A stretch of DNA of 64,000 bases from the NCBI GenBank assembly GCA_016744375.1, contig JADGEM010000001.1, forward strand, positions 62,001-126,000, given 5' to 3'. The number at the start of each line of letters is the position of its first letter. Positions within the stretch are counted from its first letter, which is position 1. The stretch is from Gammaproteobacteria bacterium. Lineage in GTDB: Bacteria > Pseudomonadota > Gammaproteobacteria > GRL18. Positions 1-9,668 of this stretch are shown piece after piece. A program made the position numbers and the translations under genes. The notes under the pieces were generated by a model, which was given only the letters and a program-made list of their open reading frames with translations, searched no databases and was not told the origin of the DNA.

Positions 1-716
1 AAGGTATTAAAGGTGCTAAAGCCGGTGATGAAATGACTCTGGATCTTAAGTTTCCTGAAGAATATCACTATGCAGATGTTGCAGGTAAAGATGTTCAGTT
101 TGCTATTACCGTGTCTGCAGTTAAGGAAGCCACTTTGCCTGAGTTGAATGATGAATTTTTTGCAAAATTTGGAGTGGCTGACGGTGGTAATGATGCATTT
201 CGTGCTGAAGTTAAAAAGAATATGCAGCTTGAATTAGACAAAGCAATTTCTGCTAAGCTTAAAAATCAGGTAATGGATTCTATTCTTGAAATCAATGACA
301 TTACTGTTCCTAAAGCATTAGTTGATGAAGAAGCTAAAAATATGGCTGAACAGATGCAGTCTCAGTATCAAGTTGAATCTCAGAGCGATGCTCAATTACA
401 AACCAGTTTATTTGAAGAACAGGCAAAACGACGTGTTACTCTTGGCATGCTGCTGGCTGAACTGGTTAAAATAAATGAGATTACAGCGACGCCAGAAGCA
501 GTCAAAGAAAAAATCAATGAAATGGCTGCAACCTATGAAAATCCACAGGAAGTGATGGATTATTATATGTCTCACAAAGATAAACTGGCTGAGATTGAGT
601 CATTTGTTCTTGAAGAGAAAATCGTTGATTGGGCCTGTGAACAGGCTACAATTGCAGAAAAAGAATTCAGTTTTACAGAATTTATGAATCCTAAGCAAGA
701 TGAAGAAGCATCATAA
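1..716 (+). CDS. tig: Trigger factor, C-terminal part (5' end outside window)
   Basis: Ribosome-associated chaperone with prolyl isomerase activity; it binds nascent chains at the exit tunnel. The reading frame is already open at the window edge (first complete codon at base 3), so the N-terminal ribosome-binding domain and most of the FKBP-like domain lie upstream. What is visible begins with the end of the FKBP-like segment (GDEMTLDLKFPEEYH) and continues through the helical C-terminal chaperone arms, rich in Glu, Lys and Gln, to a TAA at 714-716. Its position directly before clpP, clpX and lon is the standard gammaproteobacterial order, which supports the call. There is no sign of damage in the part seen. 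Confidence 0.95.
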   Translation, partial: GIKGAKAGDEMTLDLKFPEEYHYADVAGKDVQFAITVSAVKEATLPELNDEFFAKFGVADGGNDAFRAEVKKNMQLELDKAISAKLKNQVMDSILEINDITVPKALVDEEAKNMAEQMQSQYQVESQSDAQLQTSLFEEQAKRRVTLGMLLAELVKINEITATPEAVKEKINEMAATYENPQEVMDYYMSHKDKLAEIESFVLEEKIVDWACEQATIAEKEFSFTEFMNPKQDEEAS

Positions 717-743
717 TAACATAATGGCTTAATAAGCAAATGA

Positions 744-772
744 CTTGAAACTGAAGAATAGAAACATCATTC
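744..772 (+). promoter_or_regulatory. Possible sigma-32-like promoter before clpP
   Basis: CTTGAAA at 744-750 matches the heat-shock -35 consensus exactly. About 14 bases later CATCATTC (765-772) only partly matches the CCCCATnT -10 element. clpPX operons of gammaproteobacteria are commonly sigma-32 controlled, which raises plausibility. The -10 match is weak and the site overlaps a hairpin, so the call is tentative. Confidence 0.35.
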
Positions 773-785
773 TATCTTTCAGTTT
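748..785 (+). other. Hairpin between tig and clpP
   Basis: AAACTGAA G A ATAGAA pairs with TTCTAT C T TTCAGTTT across a short loop, giving a ~16-bp stem with one wobble and one mismatch. There is no clean T-tract after it. It could be an attenuator, a processing site or a weak tig terminator. Its arm resembles that of the hairpin found between clpP and clpX (GAAGAATA core). Confidence 0.4.
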
Positions 786-837
786 CCTATACTGTACTTC
801 ATCTTCTAAGTCTAAAATAAAAAAGGACTGTAACTTA

Positions 838-1488
838 ATGATAAATAATGAAATCACAAATGGGGCTGCACAAGTTGATGCACTTGGTCTGGTACCAATG
901 GTTATTGAGCAGACTGCAAGAGGGGAACGTTCTTATGATATTTATTCACGTTTATTAAAAGAACGAGTGATTTTTTTAGTTGGCCAGGTTGAAGATCACA
1001 TGGCCAACTTAATTGTTGCGCAGCTGCTGTTTTTAGAATCCGAAAACCCGGATAAAGACATTCATCTCTATATTAATTCACCCGGTGGTTCTGTGACAGC
1101 GGGAATGTCTATCTATGATACCATGCAGTTTATTAAACCGGATGTCAGTACAATGTGTATTGGTCAGGCCGCCAGTATGGGGGCTTTATTGTTAACCGGT
1201 GGTGCTAAGGGAAAGCGCTATTGTCTACCCAATTCTCGAATGATGATTCATCAGCCTTTAGGTGGTTTTCAAGGTCAGGCATCTGATATTGAAATTCATG
1301 CTAGAGAAATTCTGACTCTTAAAGACAAATTGAATCAGATTATGGCTGATCACACCGGTCAAAATCTGGATGTTATTGCTAAAGATACTGATCGTGATAA
1401 CTTTCTCAGTGCAGATCAGGCTGTTGATTATGGTTTGGTTGATAAAGTGATTAGTAATCGTGCTCCAGATGATAAAGAAGAGAGTTAA
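838..1488 (+). CDS. clpP: ATP-dependent Clp protease proteolytic subunit ClpP
   Basis: Tetradecameric serine protease that degrades substrates unfolded by ClpX or ClpA. At 216 residues it has the usual family length. The catalytic triad is visible: Ser113 in GQAASMGA, His138 in MMIHQP, and an Asp at about 187 in the DTDRD motif; the spacing Ser+25 and Ser+74 equals that of the E. coli enzyme. I chose the ATG at 838 because AAGGA lies upstream at a proper distance and the protein then starts like known ClpP. A longer frame from TTG 745 would add a 31-residue N-terminus with no homology and would begin inside the tig-clpP hairpin. clpX follows after 142 bp. Confidence 0.97.
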   Translation: MINNEITNGAAQVDALGLVPMVIEQTARGERSYDIYSRLLKERVIFLVGQVEDHMANLIVAQLLFLESENPDKDIHLYINSPGGSVTAGMSIYDTMQFIKPDVSTMCIGQAASMGALLLTGGAKGKRYCLPNSRMMIHQPLGGFQGQASDIEIHAREILTLKDKLNQIMADHTGQNLDVIAKDTDRDNFLSADQAVDYGLVDKVISNRAPDDKEES

Positions 1489-1506
1489 ATAGCGTTATTT
1501 AATAGT

Positions 1507-1546
1507 ACTAATTGAAGAATAAAGATTGATTTATTCTTCAATTAGT
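1507..1546 (+). other. Perfect 17-bp inverted repeat between clpP and clpX
   Basis: Bases 1507-1523 and 1530-1546 are perfect reverse complements with a 6-base loop (GATTGA). The stem is AT-rich and is followed by CTTATATATG, not by a T-run, so it is not a classical terminator. It may act as a partial terminator, an RNase processing site or an mRNA stabiliser that sets the clpP to clpX ratio. Confidence 0.55.
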
Positions 1547-1630
1547 CTTATATATGTGTAAGAGATTGTCGGACAGGGCGCCTGATACTCCGGAAATAAG
1601 TTTACAATCCCCTAATATGAGGTTCGTTTT

Positions 1631-2905
1631 ATGAGTGATGATACTCAAGATAAAGATGATAATGGAAAGTTACTTTACTGCTCTTTTTGCGGTAAAAGCC
1701 AGCATGAAGTCAGAAAATTAATTGCAGGGCCTTCAGTTTTCATCTGTGACGAATGTGTTGAACTCTGCAATGATATTATTCGTGAAGAAATTCAAGAGCA
1801 GGGTGGGGCTGTTCCAGGCAAAAAATTACCAACACCACGTGAAATTAACAAAAACCTTGATGAGTATGTTATTGGTCAGGTTGCGGCAAAGAAAATACTT
1901 TCTGTTGCTGTTTATAATCACTATAAGCGCCTGGAAAGTGGTTATAAAAAAGATGATGTTGAGTTGTCGAAGAGTAATATCCTATTAATTGGTCCTACTG
2001 GCTCAGGTAAAACTCTGCTTGCAGAAACTTTAGCTCGTATGCTTGATGTGCCTTTTACTATTGCTGATGCGACCACCCTGACAGAGGCGGGTTATGTTGG
2101 TGAAGATGTTGAAAATATTATTCAAAAGCTGCTTCAAAAATGCGATTATGATGTAGAAAAAGCGCAGACTGGTATCGTCTATATCGATGAAATTGATAAG
2201 ATTTCTCGTAAATCAGATAATCCTTCCATCACTCGTGATGTGTCAGGTGAAGGTGTTCAGCAAGCACTATTGAAATTAATTGAAGGCACTATTGCTTCAG
2301 TACCACCACAAGGTGGCCGTAAGCATCCCCAACAAGAGTTTTTGCAAGTGAATACGGCTAATATTTTATTTATTTGCGGTGGTGCATTTTCCGGTCTTGA
2401 TAAAGTGATTCAGCATCGCTCTGACAAAAGCGGTATTGGATTTGGTGCAGAAGTGATCAGTAAAGAAAATGAGAAAAGTTTTGGTGACTGGCTTGATGAT
2501 ATTGAGCCACAAGATCTCACCCGATATGGATTGATTCCAGAGTTTGTTGGGCGTCTGCCTGTCATTGCTACTCTGCGCGAGCTTGATGAAGAAGCTTTGA
2601 TTCGTATTTTGACAGAGCCCAAGAATGCTCTGGCGAAGCAATACAGTAAGCTTATTGAAATGGAAGGTGCTCAACTTGATTTAAGAGAAGAAGCCCTTAA
2701 AGCCATTGCTAAAAAAGCCATGGAAAGAAAGACTGGAGCTCGTGGTTTACGTTCAATCTTAGAGCAGTCTTTGTTGGATACTATGTATGAATTACCTTCC
2801 ATAGAAGATGTCGAGACTGTTGTGGTTGATGAATCTGTGATTAATGGTTTATCAGAACCCTTGCTCATTTATGCAAATACTGAGAAAAAAGCCTCTGGTG
2901 AATAA
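1631..2905 (+). CDS. clpX: ATP-dependent Clp protease ATP-binding subunit ClpX
   Basis: AAA+ unfoldase that feeds substrates to ClpP. The 424-residue length is typical. From N to C: a C4 zinc-binding domain (Cys17, Cys20, Cys39, Cys42), Walker A GPTGSGKT at 121-128, Walker B with Asp186-Glu187 in VYIDEID, and the ClpP-docking IGF loop at Ile269-Gly270-Phe271. The C-terminal small AAA+ domain carries the sensor-2 region TGARGLRS. The ATG at 1631 gives the standard N-terminus (MSDDTQDKD). It is followed by a strong terminator, so clpX appears to close the clp unit before lon. Confidence 0.98.
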   Translation: MSDDTQDKDDNGKLLYCSFCGKSQHEVRKLIAGPSVFICDECVELCNDIIREEIQEQGGAVPGKKLPTPREINKNLDEYVIGQVAAKKILSVAVYNHYKRLESGYKKDDVELSKSNILLIGPTGSGKTLLAETLARMLDVPFTIADATTLTEAGYVGEDVENIIQKLLQKCDYDVEKAQTGIVYIDEIDKISRKSDNPSITRDVSGEGVQQALLKLIEGTIASVPPQGGRKHPQQEFLQVNTANILFICGGAFSGLDKVIQHRSDKSGIGFGAEVISKENEKSFGDWLDDIEPQDLTRYGLIPEFVGRLPVIATLRELDEEALIRILTEPKNALAKQYSKLIEMEGAQLDLREEALKAIAKKAMERKTGARGLRSILEQSLLDTMYELPSIEDVETVVVDESVINGLSEPLLIYANTEKKASGE

Positions 2906-2958
2906 TTTTTATACAGATTCCATCGTTTTTTAAATTATTTCTAAAATTTTTCAGATAT

Positions 2959-2986
2959 AAAAAAAGAGGCTTATGCCTCTTTTTTT
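2959..2986 (+). terminator. Rho-independent terminator after clpX
   Basis: AAAAAAAGAGGC, loop TTAT, GCCTCTTTTTTT: a perfect GAGGC/GCCTC stem extended by A:T pairs and ending in a seven-base T-tract, 54 bases after the clpX stop. Confidence 0.9.
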
Positions 2987-3016
2987 ATGTTTAACTTTTA
3001 TATAATTTCATTTCAC

Positions 3017-3044
3017 CTTGATTTATTTCCCTTAACACCCATAT
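3017..3044 (+). promoter_or_regulatory. Sigma-32-type heat-shock promoter of lon
   Basis: CTTGATT at 3017-3023 and ACCCATAT at 3037-3044, separated by 13 bases, match the sigma-32 consensus CTTGAAA / CCCCATnT at a permitted spacing. The site lies about 55 bases before the lon start and after the clpX terminator. Lon is a classic heat-shock protein, so context and sequence agree. Confidence 0.65.
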
Positions 3045-3098
3045 TTAAAGCATACAAACATTTACTCACTAATTATGTAAGATAAGAGGGCTCCTTGC

Positions 3099-5516
3099 AT
3101 GGAGAATGAAACCAATACTTCAAAAATCACGGACACAACACAAATTTATCCCGTTTTACCTTTAAGAGATGTTGTTGTGTATCCACATATGGTGATACCT
3201 CTTTATGTGGGTCGCGAAAAATCAATTAATGCGCTTGAAGCAGCAATGGAAGAAGATAAAAAAATTCTATTGATTGCTCAAAAAAATGCGTCAGATGATG
3301 ATCCAAAATCTGGAGATATCCACTCAGTCGGAACAATTGCTTCAATTTTAAGGCTGCTAAAATTACCTGATGGTACGGTTAAAGTCCTGGTTGAAGGTGA
3401 TGAACGAGCTCATGTCGAAAATCTTTTTTCTTCGGATGAATACTATACTGCGCAAATTTCAATTAGTGAGAGCAGTAAAATTGAAGAAAAAGAAGCCGAT
3501 GTTCTGACTCGAACAGTTATGAATCAATTTGATCAATATGTCAAAATGAATGATAAAGTTCCACCGGAAATCCTTTCTTCACTATCAAGCATTGAAGATC
3601 CAAGTCGATTAGCTGATACCATTGCTGCACATATGCCGCTCAAGATAGAAGAAAAGCAGGTTATATTGGAGATTTCAGATATTCGTGAACGACTTGAACA
3701 TCTGCTTGTACAAATGGAATCTGAGATCGATATTCTTCAGGTTGAAAAGCGCATCCGTGGGCGTGTTAAGCAGCAGATGGAAAAAAGTCAGCGTGAATAC
3801 TACCTGAATGAGCAAATGAAAGCCATTCAGAAAGAGCTGAATGATATCGATGATGTGCCAAATGAACTTGAAGAACTTGAAAGTAAAATTAAAGATTCTG
3901 GCCTTTCTGCCGAGGCCAAGAAGAAAGGTATGGCGGAACTCAATAAATTAAAAATGATGTCGCCTATGTCAGCAGAAGCATCAGTGGTTCGAAATTATCT
4001 TGAATGGCTGACCAATGTGCCCTGGAAAAAACGCTCTAAGGTTCGTCATGATCTGTCTAAAGCAGAGGCCATATTAGAAGAAGATCATTATGGTCTTGAA
4101 AAAGTAAAAGAACGAATTCTAGAATATCTTGCAGTCCAGCAGCGCATGAAAAAACTAAAAGGGCCTATTTTGTGTCTGGTTGGTCCTCCTGGTGTTGGTA
4201 AAACATCTCTGGGCCAGTCAATTGCCAGGGCAACCAACCGTAAGTTTACTCGTATGTCTTTAGGTGGAGTGCGTGATGAAGCTGAAATTCGTGGCCATAG
4301 ACGTACTTATATCGGTTCAATGCCAGGTAAAATTATCCAGAACATGTCAAAAGTTGAAGTAAAGAATCCTTTTTTTCTGCTGGATGAAATTGATAAAATG
4401 GCTATGGATATGCGCGGCGATCCCGCATCAGCCTTGCTGGAAGTACTTGATCCCGAGCAAAATGATACTTTTGCCGACCACTACATGGAAGTGGATTATG
4501 ACCTTTCAGAAGTGATGTTTGTTTGTACTTCAAATAGTATGAATATCCCTGGACCATTATTGGATAGAATGGAGGTTATACGCCTTGCCGGATACACAGA
4601 AGATGAAAAAATCAATATTGTTTCTCGCTATCTGATCCCTAAGCAGTTAAAAAATAACGGGCTTAAGGAAAATGAATTAACGATAAGTGAAGGCGCAATT
4701 CGAGACATTGTTCGGTATTATACTAGAGAGGCAGGTGTTCGGAGTATTGAACGGGAAATTGCAAAAGTTGCACGAAAGGTAGTTAAAGAGATCTTACTTG
4801 ATAAGAAAAAGACAAAAGTGAGCGTCACAAGCCGCAATCTTGAAAAATATCTGGGCGTCCGTCGTTTTCGTTATGGTAGTGTAGAACAGGAAAATCAAAT
4901 CGGTCAGGTTACAGGCCTTGCATGGACAGAAGTGGGTGGTGAAATTTTAACCATTGAAACGGCTGTCATGCCCGGTAAGGGAAAAAATAGTGTTACTGGT
5001 CAACTGGGTGATGTCATGAAAGAATCAATTCAGGCAGCGATGTCAGTAGTACGCAGTCGTTCTGATTCTTTAGGGATTGCTCATGAAATTTATGAAAGTA
5101 GAGATATTCATATTCATGTACCAGAAGGGGCTATTCCAAAAGATGGACCCAGTGCGGGTATCGGCATGTGTACAGCTTTGGTCTCAGCACTCACTGAAAT
5201 ACCTGTAAAAGCCGATGTGGCTATGACAGGTGAGATAACACTACGTGGTGAGGTGTTACCTATAGGTGGGCTTAAAGAGAAGTTGTTAGCGGCTCTGAGA
5301 AGTGGGATAAAAACAGTGGTTATTCCATCAGAAAATAAAAAAGATCTTGTGGACCTGCCCAAAAATATTGTTTCAAAACTTGATATTATACCAGTGCAGT
5401 GGATAGATGAAGTTTTGCAAATTGCTTTAGAGAGTTCACCCACTCCAATTAAACAAAATGAAACGGCATCAAAAAGTAAAACAAGAAAAAAATCAGCGAC
5501 GATGAGAGCTCATTAA
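3099..5516 (+). CDS. lon: ATP-dependent protease Lon (La)
   Basis: Homo-oligomeric AAA+ serine protease of the cytosol that degrades misfolded and regulatory proteins. It has 805 residues (E. coli 784). Order: N-terminal LON substrate domain (about 15-210), coiled-coil linker, Walker A GPPGVGKT at 362-369, Walker [10 protein letters not shown], then the C-terminal protease domain with the catalytic dyad Ser685 (DGPSAGIG) and Lys728 (GGLKEK). The spacing Ser+43 equals the E. coli enzyme. The ATG at 3099 follows AGAGGG. The last ~30 residues form a Lys/Ser-rich tail. It is flanked by its own heat-shock promoter and a terminator, so it is probably monocistronic. Confidence 0.98.
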   Translation: MENETNTSKITDTTQIYPVLPLRDVVVYPHMVIPLYVGREKSINALEAAMEEDKKILLIAQKNASDDDPKSGDIHSVGTIASILRLLKLPDGTVKVLVEGDERAHVENLFSSDEYYTAQISISESSKIEEKEADVLTRTVMNQFDQYVKMNDKVPPEILSSLSSIEDPSRLADTIAAHMPLKIEEKQVILEISDIRERLEHLLVQMESEIDILQVEKRIRGRVKQQMEKSQREYYLNEQMKAIQKELNDIDDVPNELEELESKIKDSGLSAEAKKKGMAELNKLKMMSPMSAEASVVRNYLEWLTNVPWKKRSKVRHDLSKAEAILEEDHYGLEKVKERILEYLAVQQRMKKLKGPILCLVGPPGVGKTSLGQSIARATNRKFTRMSLGGVRDEAEIRGHRRTYIGSMPGKIIQNMSKVEVKNPFFLLDEIDKMAMDMRGDPASALLEVLDPEQNDTFADHYMEVDYDLSEVMFVCTSNSMNIPGPLLDRMEVIRLAGYTEDEKINIVSRYLIPKQLKNNGLKENELTISEGAIRDIVRYYTREAGVRSIEREIAKVARKVVKEILLDKKKTKVSVTSRNLEKYLGVRRFRYGSVEQENQIGQVTGLAWTEVGGEILTIETAVMPGKGKNSVTGQLGDVMKESIQAAMSVVRSRSDSLGIAHEIYESRDIHIHVPEGAIPKDGPSAGIGMCTALVSALTEIPVKADVAMTGEITLRGEVLPIGGLKEKLLAALRSGIKTVVIPSENKKDLVDLPKNIVSKLDIIPVQWIDEVLQIALESSPTPIKQNETASKSKTRKKSATMRAH

Positions 5517-5544
5517 TCATATTTGATTTTTTATTGTTGCTAAT

Positions 5545-5579
5545 AAAAAACACTAAAGTTTTGCTTTAGTGTTTTTTTT
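5545..5579 (+). terminator. Rho-independent terminator after lon
   Basis: AAAAAACACTAAAG (5545-5558), a five-base loop, then CTTTAGTGTTTTTT (5564-5577) and further T: a perfect 14-bp stem with a T-tract, 28 bases after the lon stop. Confidence 0.9.
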
Positions 5580-5986
5580 GTGAATTACTGCTGGTATTGT
5601 TTTTTTACATTCATAAAAGTTTTTTTTTTATTTTTTTAAAGATGCAAGATAAGTTATATATTTCATTATTTCAACTTTAATGTTGTTCCCTAAGATCTTG
5701 TTTTATTATATGTTTGTTGGCATTACATCTTTTAAAACAGTTTACTATTGTTTATAGTTTTTTTATTATTTTGAATTAATTTTAAAGAAATCATAAATTT
5801 TGCTAGATTTTAACTATAAATTTTGCTTCAATACCTCCTGTATCCGTTGTTACACAACACTTGTATTATTTAATTTTTTTTATCTTATTTATCTATAATG
5901 ACACATTAACTTTATTTCACTTCTTTTAGAGGTGATTTATTAAATTCTTTGTGTTTTTTTATAGATCCTAAAATGGGGAGCTATTT
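5580..5986 (+). promoter_or_regulatory. AT-rich leader and promoter region of hup
   Basis: About 400 bases of very AT-rich DNA without a credible gene. A consensus -10 TATAAT stands at 5894-5899 with no good -35 at 17-18 bases, in a run of T and A that could act as an UP-like element. A leader of ~80 bases would precede hup, whose ribosome site GGGGAG (5974-5979) is clear. I see no tRNA, repeat or structured RNA here. Confidence 0.35.
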
Positions 5987-6259
5987 GTGAACAAATCTGA
6001 ACTAATAAGCGCGATTGCTGAAAATGCTGACTTACCTAAAGCACAAGCCGGGCGTGCATTAGATGCAACTATTAAAGCAATTACTGATTCACTTGCTAGT
6101 AATGAGCCAGTCACTCTGATTGGTTTTGGTACTTTTGAGGTTAGAGAGAGGGCTGCACGTACTGGACGTAATCCTCGTACTGGTGAAACTATCCAGATTA
6201 AAGCATCAAAAAATCCTGCATTTAAAGCTGGTAAAGCATTAAAAGAAGCGGTAAACTAA
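5987..6259 (+). CDS. hupB: DNA-binding protein HU (beta type)
   Basis: Small histone-like protein that bends and compacts DNA as a dimer. The 90 residues are the standard family length. N-terminal helices ([16 protein letters not shown]) are followed by the beta-arm signature [20 protein letters not shown] and the conserved [20 protein letters not shown] end. The start is a GTG 7 bases after GGGGAG. Location directly downstream of lon is where hupB lies in E. coli. Paralogue assignment (beta rather than alpha) rests on synteny. Confidence 0.95.
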   Translation: MNKSELISAIAENADLPKAQAGRALDATIKAITDSLASNEPVTLIGFGTFEVRERAARTGRNPRTGETIQIKASKNPAFKAGKALKEAVN

Positions 6260-6329
6260 GCCACTTTCTAAATGGTGATATCTTATAAATACAATGCATA
6301 ATTATTTATAAATGCTCACTAGAATACAT

Positions 6330-6406
6330 GGGTGATTAGCTCAGCTGGTTAGAGCACCGCCCTTACAAGGCGGGGGTCATAAGTTCGAATCTTATATCAC
6401 CCACCA
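6330..6406 (+). tRNA. tRNA-Val (anticodon TAC)
   Basis: Acceptor GGGTGAT pairs with ATCACCC, the D-arm is GCTCAGCTGGTTAGAGC, the anticodon arm CCGCC-CTTACAA-GGCGG has anticodon TAC, and the T-loop TTCGAAT is present. CCA is encoded. The length is 77 bases. Confidence 0.96.
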
Positions 6407-6501
6407 TTTAAATTCAGTAGCTGTATTATTTTTATCCACTGGTTAGTTTAAATGCTATCCATTAATGATATTAATTCTAACTGTTTTTATTTATAAAATC
6501 T

Positions 6502-6578
6502 GGAGCGGTAGTTCAGCTGGTTAGAATACCTGCCTGTCACGCAGGGGGTCGCGGGTTCGAGTCCCGTCCGTTCCGCCA
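6502..6578 (+). tRNA. tRNA-Asp (anticodon GTC)
   Basis: Acceptor GGAGCGG pairs with CCGTTCC with one G:T, followed by discriminator G and encoded CCA. The anticodon arm CCTGC-CTGTCAC-GCAGG carries GTC, and the T-loop TTCGAGT is present. It lies 95 bases after tRNA-Val, with a shared terminator downstream. Confidence 0.96.
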
Positions 6579-6588
6579 AATTAAAGAG

Positions 6589-6616
6589 AAGCGCGTTTAT
6601 GACGCGCTTTTTTTTT
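6589..6616 (+). terminator. Terminator of the tRNA operon
   Basis: AAGCGCGT, loop TTATG, ACGCGCTT followed by a run of T: a GC-rich perfect 8-bp stem just 10 bases after tRNA-Asp. Confidence 0.9.
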
Positions 6617-6677
6617 GAATTTTTTGTGATGAGTTTTAGTCAATTTTTTGTTTTAATCAACAGGATGAGATAAATCA

Positions 6678-8564
6678 ATGGTTCTACATAGTATCAGAGA
6701 AAAGGCAACAGGTTGGTTTGCCTGGGTCATCGTTATTCTGATTTCAATTCCTTTCGCCTTGTGGGGAATCAATAGTTATATAACACCTGATGCAAATCCA
6801 TCAATAGCTGATGTCGATGGTTATAAGATTTCTACTCAGGAATTTCAGAATGCCGTTCAAAATGAATCAAAAGAGTTTAAGGGAAAAATTAATGATGCAT
6901 TGATAAAAAAAGTAGTGCTTGAAAAATTAATTAATAATCGGGCATTGATTAACTTTCTATCGACTTCTGGGCAATCTATTACTAAAGAACAAATTGATAG
7001 CTTCATTCGCAACGATAACACTTTTCAGCTTGACGGACATTTTTCGGAAGATATATATAACCGTTACCTGCCCAGTTCCTACAGCAAAGCAAACTACCGT
7101 AGTTCTGTCGCAACCCAATTATTACTTGAACAGTTTTCTAATGGTATTGTTGCCTCATCTTTTGTTTCTGATCAAGAAGTTAAACGAGTCATTCAACTTG
7201 TTAAACAAAAACGGGATGTTGCTTTTACAATAATTAAAGTAAAAGATTATCAGGATGAAGTAACAGTTACAGAAGAAGAAATTAAAACATATTATCAGAA
7301 TTTTATTAATCAGTTTGAAAACCCTGAACAAATAAAATTAGCCTATGTTGAATTGTCTCGTCAGGAGCTTGCAAAAAAATCACAGGTTTCAGAAGAACAA
7401 ATAAATAAATACTATCAGGATAATCTGTTGCAATACACTCAGCCTGAACGTCGTCAGGCGAGTCATATCCTTTTTACATACCCAACTGATGCGGATACTG
7501 AAGCTAAAGAAATAGTAAAAGCTGAAGCTATAGTAGTACTAGAACAAATCAAACAGGGCAGTGATTTTTCCGCGATGGCTAAAGAATTTTCAAAGGACCC
7601 TGGTTCAGCAGAAAATGGTGGAGACCTTGGTTTTTTTGGACGAGGTGAAATGGTTCCTGCTTTTGAAGACTCGGCATTTTCTTTAAAGCCTGGAGACATA
7701 TCTGAACTGGTTGAATCCTCTTTTGGTTATCATATAATTAAGCTGGCTTCTATTGAAGGCGGTGAATCAAAACCGTTAGAAGAAGTAAAAGATAAAATAA
7801 TTGAATCCATTCAGCTTGATCAAATCGAGAATAGCTACTTTGAAAAAGCCGAACAGATGCAAACTATTGCTTATGAGCAACCGGATTCGCTTGAGCCTGT
7901 TTCCGCAGAACTCGATATACCAATCAAGCAAAGTGACCTGATAAGCAGCGATGGTGGTAAAGGTATTTTTTCCAATAGCAAATTACTTAATCTTGCATTT
8001 GGAGAAAGTGTTCTGGAAGAGGGTAATAATAGTGACTTGATTGAATTAGGTGATGATCATGTTGTCGTCATACGTGTTATTGAAAGAATTCCTGCTAATG
8101 CCAAGCCTTTAGAGGAAGTGAAAGAGCAGATAGAAACTCGTTTGAAACAAGGATTAATCAGCGCCAAAGCTCAAGAGAAAGCAGATGAACTGGTCAAGCA
8201 GCTCACAGAAGGAGAGGAAGGCAGTTCTCTTGATAAAATTGCTTCTGAGAATTCTTTGAGTATTGAAAATACAGGCGCTGTTGATCGTCAGAATACTAAG
8301 GTTTCCCCAGAGGTTTTGGCTAAAGCATTTACTATGCCTCGTGAGATGAAGTTTGCGACAACTAAACTTTTTAATGGTGATATAGCGATAGTAGAAATAA
8401 AGTCCATAGCAGATGGTGACAGTGGTGACCAGGCCTTATTTGATAATATTAAAGCTGCTTTATTGCAAAATAAGGGCAATGTAGAAACTGCTCTATCGAC
8501 TCTTCAGATTCGCTCGGAATCTAATATTGTTATCAATGCTAAACTGCTTGAAGAACAAGAATAA
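6678..8564 (+). CDS. ppiD: Periplasmic folding chaperone PpiD (SurA/parvulin family)
   Basis: Inner-membrane-anchored periplasmic chaperone that assists proteins leaving the Sec translocon. The 628 residues match the family (E. coli 623). One N-terminal transmembrane helix at about 13-35 (WFAWVIVILISIPFALWG) anchors a large periplasmic part with a SurA-like N domain and a parvulin domain at about 255-355, with RRQASHILF at its start and SFGYHIIKL at its end. The parvulin core is complete (NGGDLGFFGRGEMVPAFEDSAF). The location after hup and the two tRNAs is the usual gammaproteobacterial order. It is convergent with fabI. Confidence 0.95.
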   Translation: MVLHSIREKATGWFAWVIVILISIPFALWGINSYITPDANPSIADVDGYKISTQEFQNAVQNESKEFKGKINDALIKKVVLEKLINNRALINFLSTSGQSITKEQIDSFIRNDNTFQLDGHFSEDIYNRYLPSSYSKANYRSSVATQLLLEQFSNGIVASSFVSDQEVKRVIQLVKQKRDVAFTIIKVKDYQDEVTVTEEEIKTYYQNFINQFENPEQIKLAYVELSRQELAKKSQVSEEQINKYYQDNLLQYTQPERRQASHILFTYPTDADTEAKEIVKAEAIVVLEQIKQGSDFSAMAKEFSKDPGSAENGGDLGFFGRGEMVPAFEDSAFSLKPGDISELVESSFGYHIIKLASIEGGESKPLEEVKDKIIESIQLDQIENSYFEKAEQMQTIAYEQPDSLEPVSAELDIPIKQSDLISSDGGKGIFSNSKLLNLAFGESVLEEGNNSDLIELGDDHVVVIRVIERIPANAKPLEEVKEQIETRLKQGLISAKAQEKADELVKQLTEGEEGSSLDKIASENSLSIENTGAVDRQNTKVSPEVLAKAFTMPREMKFATTKLFNGDIAIVEIKSIADGDSGDQALFDNIKAALLQNKGNVETALSTLQIRSESNIVINAKLLEEQE

Positions 8565-8676
8565 AGTGATGTTCGCATCATTGGGTGTGTAAAACGGCAG
8601 TATCGTAGGCAATCGGCAGGCTTAGCCACCTAGTCCGAACGCCACATTTTTTTGATTTTAAGTCATCACCCAATAA

Positions 8677-8712
8677 AAAAGCCAGCCCCCGATACTACGG
8701 AGACTGGCTTTT
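8677..8712 (-). terminator. Terminator of fabI, possibly bidirectional with ppiD
   Basis: AAAAGCCAG (8677-8685) pairs with CTGGCTTTT (8704-8712), with an inner CCG/CGG pair closing the loop. Read on the minus strand it ends in TTTTTT, 22 bases after the fabI stop. A weaker T-run on the plus strand could also stop ppiD transcription. Confidence 0.75.
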
Positions 8713-8733
8713 AAATCGACTATGATAAATTTC

Positions 8734-9531
8734 CTAGCTGTCTGATTTATTCAGAGCACCCATGCCAATATGGTTGTAGCCTGAATCAACATAGATGTTT
8801 TCACCAGTGATTCCTGATGCAAGGTCAGAGCATAAAAATGCAGCTGTGTTGCCAACATCGTTGATAGTGACATTGCGACGCAGCGGGGCATTATCTTCAA
8901 CATGGCTCAGCATTTTTCTAAAATCACTGATTCCTGCTGCGGCCAAAGTTCTGATAGGTCCTGCAGAGATTGAGTTAACACGAATACCATCGGGTCCCAG
9001 GGACTCAGACATATAACGGACATTAGCTTCAAGGCTCGCTTTTGCCAGGCCCATAACATTGTAGTTGGGCATAATACGCTCGGAGCCAAGATAAGAGAGT
9101 GTCAGCAGGGCACCGTTTTGACCTTCCATCATGTTGCGTCCGGCCTTTGCAAGGGCTGCAAAACTGTAAGAACTGATTTCATGAGCCATGATAAAACCTT
9201 TTCTGGTTACACTATCCAGATATTCACCGCTGAGTTCTTCTCTTGGTGCAAAAGCAACAGAGTGAACAATAATGTCCAGGTGATCCCAGAAATTATCAAG
9301 TTCTTCAAAAACCTTTTCAATTTGTTCATCATCGGAAACATCACAAGGCAGGATAATATCCGAATCACATTCAGTGGCCAGTTTTTCTACACGGCTTTTT
9401 AACTTTTCGTTTTGATAAGTAAATGCAAGCTCAGCCCCTTCTCGCTTCATTGCCTGAGCAATTCCCCATGCAATTGAACGGTTACTGGCAAGACCAACAA
9501 TTAACGCACGTTTACCCTGCATAAATCCCAT
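8734..9531 (-). CDS. fabI: Enoyl-[acyl-carrier-protein] reductase (NADH) FabI
   Basis: Last reductive step of each fatty acid elongation cycle in the cytosol. The 265-residue short-chain dehydrogenase has the FabI-type cofactor loop [11 protein letters not shown] at 13-23 and the catalytic residues Tyr147, Tyr157 and Lys164 in [19 protein letters not shown], one position off E. coli FabI numbering. The C-terminus [11 protein letters not shown] is typical. The ATG at 9531 is preceded on the minus strand by an AAGGAG ribosome site. It is convergent with ppiD and divergent from yejA, with 137 bases holding both promoters. Confidence 0.97.
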   Translation of the reverse strand: MGFMQGKRALIVGLASNRSIAWGIAQAMKREGAELAFTYQNEKLKSRVEKLATECDSDIILPCDVSDDEQIEKVFEELDNFWDHLDIIVHSVAFAPREELSGEYLDSVTRKGFIMAHEISSYSFAALAKAGRNMMEGQNGALLTLSYLGSERIMPNYNVMGLAKASLEANVRYMSESLGPDGIRVNSISAGPIRTLAAAGISDFRKMLSHVEDNAPLRRNVTINDVGNTAAFLCSDLASGITGENIYVDSGYNHIGMGALNKSDS

Positions 9532-9668
9532 ATTTGACTCCTTGAAAAGTACTGATATATTCTATTATTTGATATAAGGTCATTACTGCTTGTAAAAAAT
9601 CCTATTACAGATATGATACCTTTGATAAAAGCAATACACTAGACATTATTAAAAAAATACAAAAAAAA

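Noticed and set aside
745-837. N-terminal extension of ClpP from a TTG at 745
   Set aside because: It lies in the intergenic hairpin, has no ribosome site and no resemblance to ClpP; ATG 838 has AAGGA and the family start.
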